NCBI RefSeq assembly: GCF_021732705.1
Contig: NZ_JAKFUM010000010.1
Span: forward strand, 124,001 to 188,000
DNA: 64,000 nucleotides
Direction of reading: 5' to 3'
From: Nevskia sp.
GTDB taxonomy: Bacteria; Pseudomonadota; Gammaproteobacteria; Nevskiales; Nevskiaceae
Numbering within the stretch: position 1 is the first letter of the stretch; every line of letters begins with the position of its first letter. Below the pieces are notes generated by a model. That model was not told where the DNA came from. It saw only the letters and a program-made list of their open reading frames with translations, and did no database searches. Made by a program: the position numbers and the translations under genes. This document shows, one piece after another, positions 1 to 7,246 of the stretch.

Positions 1-12
1 CGGAGCCAACCC

Positions 13-519
13 ATGAACAAGCCCGTCAGCAAGTCCGACGTGATCGAAGTCAGCACTGCTGCCGCCGAATCCCGCAGCGGCTACGACATCCGCCCGATCA
101 GCGACGCGCTGAAGAAGGAACTGGCGCAGAGTCTGAGCACCGAAGAACGCCGCGTGTTGCTGGATCACGGCACCGAGCGCGCGTTCTGCGGCCACTTCCT
201 CGACAACAAGAAGACCGGCACCTATGCCTGCCGCCTGTGCGGCCTGCCGCTGTTCCGCTCGACCGCGAAGTTCGATTCCGGCACCGGCTGGCCGAGCTTC
301 TTCGAAGCCGCCGACCCGGACCACATCCGCAATATCTCGGACTACAGCTACGGCATGATCCGGACCGAGATCCGCTGCAAGCGCTGCGACGGCCATCTCG
401 GCCACGTGTTCAACGATGGCCCGCGTCCCAGCGGCCTGCGCTACTGCCTGAATTCGGTCTCGATGACGTTCTTCGACGAAGGCCTGGCCATCCCGCAGTT
501 CACCGACGCGGACGCCTGA
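13..519 (+). CDS. msrB: Peptide-methionine (R)-S-oxide reductase
   Basis: Reduces the R epimer of methionine sulfoxide in oxidised proteins, in the cytoplasm, using thioredoxin. The 168-residue protein carries the MsrB fold from about residue 40. Two zinc-binding CxxC pairs are visible (ACRLCG and RCKRCD), as is the catalytic cysteine in RYCLNS near the C-terminus. GTGWPSFF is the usual substrate-pocket motif. The first ~38 residues are an extension beyond the core domain. The ATG at 13 follows a GGAG seven bases upstream. The gene ends before a strong terminator, so it is transcribed apart from the next gene. The family assignment is firm. Confidence 0.95.
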   Translation: MNKPVSKSDVIEVSTAAAESRSGYDIRPISDALKKELAQSLSTEERRVLLDHGTERAFCGHFLDNKKTGTYACRLCGLPLFRSTAKFDSGTGWPSFFEAADPDHIRNISDYSYGMIRTEIRCKRCDGHLGHVFNDGPRPSGLRYCLNSVSMTFFDEGLAIPQFTDADA

Positions 520-579
520 CGAAAACCCTGACCGAGGGCCGCCCGTTTCCCCAGCGGGCCTGCACTCCGAAGGACTCCC

Positions 580-618
580 GGCTGTTCGACGGCAACCCCG
601 TCGAACAGCCGTTTTTTT
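580..618 (+). terminator. Rho-independent terminator after msrB
   Basis: A perfect 13-bp stem (GGCTGTTCGACGG / CCGTCGAACAGCC) with a 5-base loop is followed by G and seven T. It sits 60 bases after the msrB stop and before the next gene's Shine-Dalgarno site. It is the clearest intrinsic terminator in the first 5 kb. Confidence 0.92.
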
Positions 619-701
619 ATTCGGCGCGCAGCCCGGCCGCCGCCGATCATGCAGACTCATCGCACGTCGTCCGTCTGATCATCCGAGGAGAATCCAAAAC
701 C

Positions 702-1301
702 ATGACCGCACCGCTCACGCTGGGCCAGATTGCTGGCGCCCCGAACACCCCGTCGCCGTGGGACAAGTCCGCACTGCTGGTGATCGATCTGCAGAACGAA
801 TATCAGACCGGCGCGCTGCCGCTGGCCGAGCTTGACCGTGCGCTGACGCACACCAAGGCCCTGCTCGCGAAGGCCCGCGCCAGCGGCGTGCCGGTCTTCC
901 ACTTCCAGCACAAGACCGGCCCCGGCGCCCCGATCTTCGATCCGACCAGCAAGGCCTTCGCACTGATCGACGACGTTGCGCCGATTCCCGGCGAAACCGT
1001 GATCGAGAAGAGCTATCCGAACTGCTTCACCGCCACCGGGCTCGAAGACGCGCTGAAGGCGACCGGCCGTACCGAAGTGATCCTCGCCGGCGCGATGACC
1101 CACATGTGCATCTCGTCGACCGCGCGCTCGGCGTTCGATCGTGGCTTCCGGCCGACCGTCGTTGCCGATGCCTGCGCCACGCGCGACCTGCCCGGCCCGA
1201 ACGGCGAAACGATTCCCGCCGCGCAGGTGCACGCCAACGCGCTGGCCCAGATCGCCGACGGCTTCATGGTCGTGGTCAAGGACGAAACGGCTTGGGCATG
1301 A
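702..1301 (+). CDS. Isochorismatase-family cysteine hydrolase
   Basis: A 199-residue cytoplasmic hydrolase of the isochorismatase-like superfamily, which cleaves C-N or C-O bonds in small amides and vinyl ethers. The catalytic triad is visible: Asp in LLVIDLQNEY, Lys in VIEKSYPNCF, and Cys in GAMTHMCISSTAR with the usual preceding cis-peptide region. The ORF track starts at 237, but that extension is the shadow of msrB and its terminator. The ATG at 702 has GAGGAG about 13 bases upstream. The substrate cannot be told from sequence; nicotinamidase-like or ureidoacrylate-type activity are options, and no pathway neighbour helps. Confidence 0.88.
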   Translation: MTAPLTLGQIAGAPNTPSPWDKSALLVIDLQNEYQTGALPLAELDRALTHTKALLAKARASGVPVFHFQHKTGPGAPIFDPTSKAFALIDDVAPIPGETVIEKSYPNCFTATGLEDALKATGRTEVILAGAMTHMCISSTARSAFDRGFRPTVVADACATRDLPGPNGETIPAAQVHANALAQIADGFMVVVKDETAWA

Positions 1302-1330
1302 TCCTTTCGAGCATCGCTCGAAAGGATCAT
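1298..1330. repeat. Perfect 15-bp inverted repeat at the hydrolase stop codon
   Basis: ATGATCCTTTCGAGC and its exact reverse complement are separated by ATC. The left arm overlaps the stop codon of the cysteine hydrolase. There is no T-run, so it is either a terminator-like hairpin working on both strands or the arm of a repeat element. Confidence 0.75.
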
Positions 1331-1456
1331 GCGACCGGCCATGGAGGGCCGTGCCGGTAGTCGCCGAACGCGGAAACCATCTCGCCATGGATGGCAGGGC
1401 GCTCTTTCAGCACGAAGTCCTGCTCGACACCGTTATGCGACCGGCCATGGAGGGCC
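1329..1456. repeat. Pair of 22-bp direct repeats (ATGCGACCGGCCATGGAGGG...)
   Basis: The string ATGCGACCGGCCATGGAGGG followed by CC occurs exactly at 1329-1350 and again at 1435-1456. Between the copies lies a related degenerate copy (CGCCATGGATGGCAGGGCG). The core GGCCATGGAGGGCC is nearly palindromic. It resembles the short GGCCATGGATGGCC intergenic repeats common in Xanthomonadales-like genomes. It fills the gap between two convergent genes. Confidence 0.7.
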
Positions 1457-1467
1457 AGTCGCAGCGC

Positions 1468-2202
1468 TCACGTCGTCGGTAATACCTTGAACGTCACCAC
1501 CAGCACATCGCGGTAGGCCGGCTGGGTCGGATCGAGCGCTTCGACCGGCGTCACGCCGTGCCGCACCCGGCTGTCATCGACCAGCGCGGCATCGAACGGC
1601 TGAGCGAGGGTGAAACTGCCGAGCAGGCGGCCGTCGTCGTCGTGAATCGTGGTGGTGCCCTGCGCGATGTTGTGACGGCGGATCATCAGCACCAGCACGT
1701 GATCGACACCATCGCGATGCGCGCCTTCCGGCGTCGGCTGGCCGACCATGTCCGGCCCGGCCTCGATCCGGAACTGGTGGACCTCGACCTTCCAGCGCAC
1801 GGCCTGCGGTGACAGGCGTCCGAACAGGGCGGCGCACCAGCGCAGGATCGTGGTCAGGCTGTCGCCGGTGGCGACCGCATCCAGCACCGGTTCGAACCAG
1901 CGTGCCACGCCGCCGTTCAGCGGGTTGTACTCCAGCCCCTGAAAGTGCGGCTGATGCGGCTCGCGCGTGATCGCCCCGCCCGCCGTGACCGTGAACACGG
2001 CATGGCGGCGGCGGCGATAGCGGCCACCATCGGCCATCCACTGATCGAGCGCCAGATCGTTCCAGCTGTCGGCAAACGTCGGCCAATCGGTCAGGCAGCC
2101 ACCGGTGACGAACGCGCGCTGCATGCGCTCGCCGGGGACCAGGACAAAGCCCTGATCCCGCAGGATGGCAGCAAAACCGGAGGTGTCAGGCATCGTCGGC
2201 AA
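1468..2202 (-). CDS. 2OG-Fe dioxygenase family protein (BsmA/IDO-like)
   Basis: A 244-residue protein of the 2OG-Fe_Oxy_2 family, whose studied members hydroxylate free L-amino acids such as isoleucine. The metal site is visible as H-x-D in EGAHRDGVDHV and a distal His in DSRVRHGVTPV. The Arg in AYRDVLVVTF is placed to bind the 2-oxoglutarate carboxylate. Two in-frame ATGs lie three codons apart; the first is used here. No signal peptide is visible, so it is cytoplasmic. It lies 98 bp downstream of the RND operon on the same strand, separated by a hairpin. The substrate is unknown. Confidence 0.85.
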   Translation of the reverse strand: MPTMPDTSGFAAILRDQGFVLVPGERMQRAFVTGGCLTDWPTFADSWNDLALDQWMADGGRYRRRRHAVFTVTAGGAITREPHQPHFQGLEYNPLNGGVARWFEPVLDAVATGDSLTTILRWCAALFGRLSPQAVRWKVEVHQFRIEAGPDMVGQPTPEGAHRDGVDHVLVLMIRRHNIAQGTTTIHDDDGRLLGSFTLAQPFDAALVDDSRVRHGVTPVEALDPTQPAYRDVLVVTFKVLPTT

Positions 2203-2264
2203 CCAGAGCGCGGGCCGGGATTATCCGCCAACGCGCCGGATCGTGACGGCCATCGCCATCGAAT

Positions 2265-2294
2265 CTCCGGACCCGGCCGCAGCCGGGCCCGGAG
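2265..2294 (-). terminator. Hairpin after the RND transporter gene
   Basis: CTCCGGACCCGGC and GCCGGGCCCGGAG pair over 13 bases with one mismatch around a CGCA loop, seven bases past the stop of the RND gene. No T-run follows on the minus strand. It may slow or stop transcription before the dioxygenase gene. Confidence 0.45.
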
Positions 2295-2300
2295 CGATGC

Positions 2301-4712
2301 TCATGCCGGCTTCTTCACCTTCAGGAAGAACGCCAGCAGCGATGGCAGCAGGATCAGCGCACCGAGCATGTTGACCAGGAACATGAAGCTCAGCAGCAGG
2401 CCCATGTCGGCCTGGAACTTCAGCGCCGAGAACGCCCACGTGGCCACGCCGAGGCTCATCGTCACGGCGGTGAAGGCAGCCGCCGTGCCGCGTTCCTTCA
2501 GCGCGATGAAGAACGACTCGACCAGCGACTTGCCGTGGTGCAGGTGCACCTCGATGCGGTCGTACAGGTAGATGCCGTAGTCGACACCGACGCCGACGCC
2601 GAGCGCGATCACCGGCAGGGTCGACACCTTCAGCCCGATGCCGAGCACCGCCATCAGCGCGTTGTTCAGCAGCGACACCAGCGCCAGCGGCAGGATGATG
2701 CACAGGGTGGCGCCGAACGAGCGGAAGGTCAGCAGGCACATCAGGGTGATGGCGCCGAAGATCGCCGCCAGTTCCTGCTTGTCGGCCTCTTCCACCGCTT
2801 CGTTGGTCGCCGCCATGACACCGGCATTGCCCGACGCGAGCTTGAACTCGACGTTCGGCGCGATTTCCTTGAACTCGCTGTCCGGGGCGTGGAACTCGGT
2901 GTTCCAGTCCTTCACCGACTGGACGATGTGGGCCAGCGTCTCGCCCTGATGATCGCTGGTGAAGAACAGCATCTGCATCGCCGAGCAGTCGGAATTCAGC
3001 AGGCCGGTGCCGGTATCGATCGGCGTCACCGCCTGCGCCAGCACGTCGCGATTGCGCGCCAGCACGCGCCAGCGCAGGTTGCCTTCGTTGAAGCCGGCAT
3101 TGACCACCTTGGCCAGCCCCGGCAGCGAGATCGCGCTGCCGATGCCGTCGACGTTCTTCATCCGCCATTCGAAGGCATCCATCGCGTCCATCACGCGGTG
3201 GTCGGTGCAGGCGCCGTCGATGTCCTTGGTCTGCACGACGATCGAGATGATGTCGACGCCGATCTTGAAGTTGTCGGTGATCACCGCGTTGTCGCGGTTG
3301 TAGCGCGAATCCGGCAGCAGTTCCGGCAGGCCGGAACCGAGATCACCGACCTTCTGCCCGCGCGCCAGACCGGCACCGATGATCAGCAGCACCACGGCAC
3401 CGGCAATCGCCCAGATGCCGACCCGACGCTCGGCGAACTTCGAGCAGGCGCGCCAGATCGGCTCGAACCCCTGCTCCTGCTTCTGCTTCGCGGCGATGGT
3501 TTCCGGGGTGATCCGCAGGTAGGTCAGCAGGATCGGCAGCACCATCTTGTTGGTGACGATCATCAGCGTCACGCCGAGTGTGGCGGTGATGCCGAGCTCG
3601 CGGACGATGTCGATCTCGATCAGCATGATCACGAGGAAGCCGAGCGCGTTGGTCACCAGCGCCAGCGTTCCGGGAATGAACAGCTGCGCGAATGCCGAGC
3701 GCGAGGCATCGACCGGGTTCAGGCCATCGGCAATCGCGTCCTTCCAGGCATTGGTCATCTGCACTGCATGACTGCAGCCGATCGAGAAGATCAGGAACGG
3801 CACGAGGATCGACAGCGGATCAATGCCGTAACCGGCCAGCGGCAGGCTGCCGAGCAGCCACAGCACCGGCAGCAGCGCACAGACCAGCGCGACACCGGTC
3901 AGCTTCGCGGACTTCGTGTACCAGAGCAGCAGCAGGGCCGTGATCACGAACGCGATGCCGAAGAACGCGATCACGCCCTTGGCGCCGGCGGAGATGTCAC
4001 CGACCGCTTTCGCGAAGCCGATGATGTGGACGGTGACGCCGTCCTTCTGGTACTTCTCGCGCAGTGCTTCGAGATCCGCCGCGACTCGTGGATAGTCGAG
4101 CTTGGCGCCGGTTTCCGGATCGATGTCGAGCAGGTCGGTGCGGATCAGCGCACCACGCAGATCGTTCGAGACCAGACGGCCGACGAGGCCGGCCTTCTGC
4201 ACGTTGCGGCGCACCGTTTCCAGATCTTCCGGCGAGCCCTGGAACGTCGCCGGGATGACGTTGCCGCCGGCGAAGCCCTGCTCGGTGACTTCGATGAAGC
4301 GCACGTTCGGCGTGAACAGCGACTGCACCGTCGGGCGGTCGACGCCCTTGATGTAGAACAGATCGTCGGTCGCGGCCTTGAGCTTGGCCATGAACGCCTG
4401 ATCGAAGATCGTGTTGTCGGCCCCGGCCGCGCCAGGCTCCCGCATCAGCGCCACGATCACGCGATTGGCGCCGCCGAACGTCGCCTCGTAATCGGTGAAC
4501 GTCTTCATGTACGGGTGGGTCAGCGGGATCATCTTCTTGAACCCGGCATCGACCTTGAGCCCGCTCGCCGACCAGGCCAGAAACACGGTGGTCAGCGCGA
4601 ACAGCACCAGCATCAGCGGCCGGTTGTTGAACAGCAGGTTCGACAGCGCTTCGATGAAGCCGCCGAGCGGCCCGGCAATGCGCGGTACCTTCGGGTTGCG
4701 GATCTCGCTCAT
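2301..4712 (-). CDS. RND/MMPL-family transporter
   Basis: An 803-residue inner-membrane protein with two repeats, each of one N-terminal helix, a large periplasmic loop and a bundle of helices. This is the MMPL/HpnN type rather than the ~1040-residue drug-pump type. The motif GVGVGVDYGIYLYDR in the second half contains the membrane Asp typical of the proton relay. N-terminal LLFNNRPLMLVLFALTTVFL is the first helix. The ATG overlaps the stop of the YCF48-like gene (ATGA), implying translational coupling. It is the last gene of the DUF1302-DUF1329-YCF48 operon and probably supplies the energy for moving a hydrophobic molecule across the envelope. The cargo is unknown. Confidence 0.88.
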   Translation of the reverse strand: MSEIRNPKVPRIAGPLGGFIEALSNLLFNNRPLMLVLFALTTVFLAWSASGLKVDAGFKKMIPLTHPYMKTFTDYEATFGGANRVIVALMREPGAAGADNTIFDQAFMAKLKAATDDLFYIKGVDRPTVQSLFTPNVRFIEVTEQGFAGGNVIPATFQGSPEDLETVRRNVQKAGLVGRLVSNDLRGALIRTDLLDIDPETGAKLDYPRVAADLEALREKYQKDGVTVHIIGFAKAVGDISAGAKGVIAFFGIAFVITALLLLWYTKSAKLTGVALVCALLPVLWLLGSLPLAGYGIDPLSILVPFLIFSIGCSHAVQMTNAWKDAIADGLNPVDASRSAFAQLFIPGTLALVTNALGFLVIMLIEIDIVRELGITATLGVTLMIVTNKMVLPILLTYLRITPETIAAKQKQEQGFEPIWRACSKFAERRVGIWAIAGAVVLLIIGAGLARGQKVGDLGSGLPELLPDSRYNRDNAVITDNFKIGVDIISIVVQTKDIDGACTDHRVMDAMDAFEWRMKNVDGIGSAISLPGLAKVVNAGFNEGNLRWRVLARNRDVLAQAVTPIDTGTGLLNSDCSAMQMLFFTSDHQGETLAHIVQSVKDWNTEFHAPDSEFKEIAPNVEFKLASGNAGVMAATNEAVEEADKQELAAIFGAITLMCLLTFRSFGATLCIILPLALVSLLNNALMAVLGIGLKVSTLPVIALGVGVGVDYGIYLYDRIEVHLHHGKSLVESFFIALKERGTAAAFTAVTMSLGVATWAFSALKFQADMGLLLSFMFLVNMLGALILLPSLLAFFLKVKKPA

Positions 4713-5746
4713 GGCTGTGCTCCGTTCGCGGCCGGGGCCAGGGTCAGGACGCGGGGACCGGCTTCGCCGACGACCAGCGCGCGGCCGGCGTCGAGCAGCA
4801 GCGCGGTGGAGAAGGCCGACGGGTTGTCGGCGACCTTCGCCTCGAACGTGCGTCCGCCGTCATGGCTGACGCGAACGCTGCCGGCCGCACCGACCAGCAG
4901 CACCGTGCCGTCGTCCTGCGCGCTGCCGCCGAGCAAGGTCACCGGTCCGGCGCCTGCCGCAGCCGTCCACGTAGCCCCGCCGTCTTCGGATCGGAACGCC
5001 TGACCGCGCAGGCCATACAGCAGCATGGCCTGACCTTGAAGCGCGATGACGCCGAAGTACGAGCCCTGGTACGGCGCGGTGGGTGCGGTCCATGTGGCGC
5101 CGCCGTCGGTGGAGGTCAGCACGGTGCCGGCCTCGCCCGCGATCACCAGACGATCGCCGCCGACGGCGGCAATCGCGTTCAGGTGGCGATCGGCGCCGTC
5201 GTCCCCGAGCAGGTCGAGCAGGATTTCGCGCTCGTTCCAGTGCTTGCCGCCATCCGCAGTCTCCAGATACAGGCCGTAGGCGCCGACGGCGATGCCGGTC
5301 ATCGCATCCTTGAACCAGATGCCGAGCAGCGGCTTCTCGTCGTCCGGGGCGAACCGCTGTTCGGCCCAGGTGCTGCCGCCGTCGCTCGTCGCGAGGATCA
5401 GGCCGTCATGGCCCACGATCCAGCCGTGCATGGCATCGACGAAACGGACGCTGGTCAGCATCGTCCGGCGCGGGTTCGCGGCGCGGATCCAGTTCTGGCC
5501 GCTGTCATCGGAATAGACGATGTAGCCCTGTTCGCCAACGGCGACGAGCCGCTGTCCAGCGCGTGCGACATCGGTCAGCAACAGGCGCGACATCGTCTTC
5601 GACGAGACCGGGCCAGCGACGGATGCCGCCGCGGCAGGGACCGATTCGGCGGCCGTGGCCGCATTGCCGTTCAGCAGCGGCACCAGCAGCAGCGCGGCGG
5701 CGAGACGCCAGCGCAAGGGATTCAGCAAGGGGGCGGCAGATCGCAT
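4709..5746 (-). CDS. YCF48-related beta-propeller, periplasmic
   Basis: A 345-residue protein with a signal peptide (LAAALLLVPLLNGNAATAAES). It has six Asp-box/BNR-like motifs, such as DSGQNWIRA, DGGSTWAEQ, DGGKHWNER and DGGATWTAP, which predict a beta-propeller. YCF48 itself is a photosystem II assembly factor, but in non-photosynthetic proteobacteria the family occurs beside RND transporters, as here. The start at 5746 is chosen over 5830: it precedes the signal peptide and has GGAGA upstream, and the longer form would read through the terminator hairpin region. A role as adaptor for the RND pump is inferred from the ATGA overlap. Confidence 0.85.
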   Translation of the reverse strand: MRSAAPLLNPLRWRLAAALLLVPLLNGNAATAAESVPAAAASVAGPVSSKTMSRLLLTDVARAGQRLVAVGEQGYIVYSDDSGQNWIRAANPRRTMLTSVRFVDAMHGWIVGHDGLILATSDGGSTWAEQRFAPDDEKPLLGIWFKDAMTGIAVGAYGLYLETADGGKHWNEREILLDLLGDDGADRHLNAIAAVGGDRLVIAGEAGTVLTSTDGGATWTAPTAPYQGSYFGVIALQGQAMLLYGLRGQAFRSEDGGATWTAAAGAGPVTLLGGSAQDDGTVLLVGAAGSVRVSHDGGRTFEAKVADNPSAFSTALLLDAGRALVVGEAGPRVLTLAPAANGAQP

Positions 5747-5779
5747 CGAGGCGGTCTCCAGTTCGGTTTGGAAGGCTTC

Positions 5780-5820
5780 AAAAAAGAAAGACGAGGGTCG
5801 ACCGATGTCGACCCCCGTCT
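5780..5820 (-). terminator. Intrinsic terminator inside the RND operon
   Basis: On the minus strand AGACGGGGGTCGAC, loop ATCG, GTCGACCCTCGTCT form a 14-bp stem with one or two mismatches, followed by TTCTTTTTTG. It lies between the DUF1329 stop (5871) and the YCF48-like start (5746). It should cut transcription after DUF1302-DUF1329 and lower expression of the downstream YCF48-RND pair. Confidence 0.85.
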
Positions 5821-5870
5821 TCCGGATCACGCAACCGCTTCGCGTCAGGCGCTTGTTTCAGGCGCTGGCG

Positions 5871-7220
5871 TCAGCGGACGCCGGCTTCGCGCAGGCTTGC
5901 GGGGGTGAAGTCGGCCGCCGTGAGCTTGGCCGGTTCGTGCATCTTGTCATCGCCGGAACGCACGCTCAGCGCCAGATAACGGCCCGACTGCAGGTCGTAA
6001 TGCAGCTCGACGGTGCCGAAGAACATCGGCACGTCGTACAGCGTGATCGAGTGCTGTTCGGCGGTGCGGTACAGCTCGCCGCGACCGTCGTACTTGTCGA
6101 TCAGCAGCGCCGCCCAGGAATCCTCGTCGAGGTAGAAGGTGCGGCGGGCGTAGAGGTGCGACGTGCCCTTCTTCAGCTTCGCATCGACCACCCAGACGCG
6201 GTGCAGTTCGTAGCGCGCGAAGTCCTGATTGATGTGGCCCGGCTTGATCAGGTCGGTCAGGTTGACGCCGCTCGACAGCTTGTAGCTGTTGTACGGCACG
6301 AAGATTTCCTTCTTGCCGACCAGCGTGAAGTCGTAGCGATCGGTCGCGCCGTTGTAGAGACCGAAGTCGTCGTTGGTGCGCAGGCCATCGGCCGCCGTGC
6401 CCGGGTTGTCATAGGCGACGTTCGGCGCCTGACGCACGCGACGCTGGCCCGGGTTGTAGGTCCAGGCCGAACGCGGCACCTTGGTCTGATCCAGCGGCTC
6501 GTGCACCAGCAGCACCTGACCGGCCAGACGCGCCGGCGCGACGATGCGCTGCACGAAATAGAACAGCAGGTTGTCGGTGCGCTCGGCCGGCTTCTTGTTC
6601 AGCGAAGCGAACTGGAAATCCACTTCGTTCTGGAAGCGCACCGGCGTGTAGTCGCCGGTCCGGGTGACGGCGACCTGCACGTTGTCGGTGCGATAGGTCT
6701 CGCCCCGGTAGCGGGTCAGCTGGTTCCAGATCGCTTCGAGGCCGTTCGCCGGAATCGGGAACGGCAGGCCACCGGTGGTGCCGATGACGCCATTGCCGCC
6801 GGGCGACAGCTTCGCCTTGCCCGGATTGGCCAGCGTTTCGTCGTAGTAGCCCTTCGGAAACACCGCCGAACGATGCGTCGGGTAGACGTTCAGCTTGTAG
6901 TCCGGAAATTTCTTGAACATCGCGACCTGACCGGGCGTCAGGTTGTCCTTGTACTTCTCGACGTCGGCCGCGGTGACCGTGAACAGCGGCTTGTCGCCGG
7001 CAAACGGGTCCGGATACAGGATGCCCGGCTTGAAACCGGCAGGCTTGGCCGGCACCGCGCCATCCCATGCCGGGATCGTGCCTGCCGAGTTGGCGGCCTT
7101 CTCGGCACCGAGCGGCGTCAGCGATTTGCCGAGCTGCGAAGCATCCTGCGCCGTGGCTGCCAGCGAGGTCAGCGCACCGAACGTGAAAGCGATGACAGAC
7201 GTAGTGATTCGATGATTCAT
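5871..7220 (-). CDS. DUF1329 outer-membrane lipid-binding-like protein
   Basis: A 449-residue exported protein; the signal peptide is SVIAFTFGALTSLAATAQDA. DUF1329 proteins have a LolB/LppX-like half-barrel fold suited to binding a hydrophobic ligand. They are encoded beside DUF1302 proteins in many Gamma- and Betaproteobacteria, as here. The C-terminal part holds the family's typical YDLQSGRYLALSVRSGD and RRTFYLDEDSWAALLID segments. It starts 26 bp after the DUF1302 stop, so the two are co-transcribed. A terminator follows. The ligand is unknown; a periplasmic shuttle between the DUF1302 barrel and the RND pump is an inference. Confidence 0.88.
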   Translation of the reverse strand: MNHRITTSVIAFTFGALTSLAATAQDASQLGKSLTPLGAEKAANSAGTIPAWDGAVPAKPAGFKPGILYPDPFAGDKPLFTVTAADVEKYKDNLTPGQVAMFKKFPDYKLNVYPTHRSAVFPKGYYDETLANPGKAKLSPGGNGVIGTTGGLPFPIPANGLEAIWNQLTRYRGETYRTDNVQVAVTRTGDYTPVRFQNEVDFQFASLNKKPAERTDNLLFYFVQRIVAPARLAGQVLLVHEPLDQTKVPRSAWTYNPGQRRVRQAPNVAYDNPGTAADGLRTNDDFGLYNGATDRYDFTLVGKKEIFVPYNSYKLSSGVNLTDLIKPGHINQDFARYELHRVWVVDAKLKKGTSHLYARRTFYLDEDSWAALLIDKYDGRGELYRTAEQHSITLYDVPMFFGTVELHYDLQSGRYLALSVRSGDDKMHEPAKLTAADFTPASLREAGVR

Positions 7221-7246
7221 GTAGATCTCCAGACCGAGGGCGGTCT

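Noticed and set aside
2535-5003. 822-codon ORF on the plus strand
   Set aside because: Antisense to the RND gene and part of the YCF48-like gene; His/Asp/Arg/Gln-rich low-complexity product typical of shadows in high-GC DNA.
4709-5746. YCF48-like gene as evidence of photosynthesis
   Set aside because: No photosystem gene is present; the family is common beside RND transporters in non-phototrophs.
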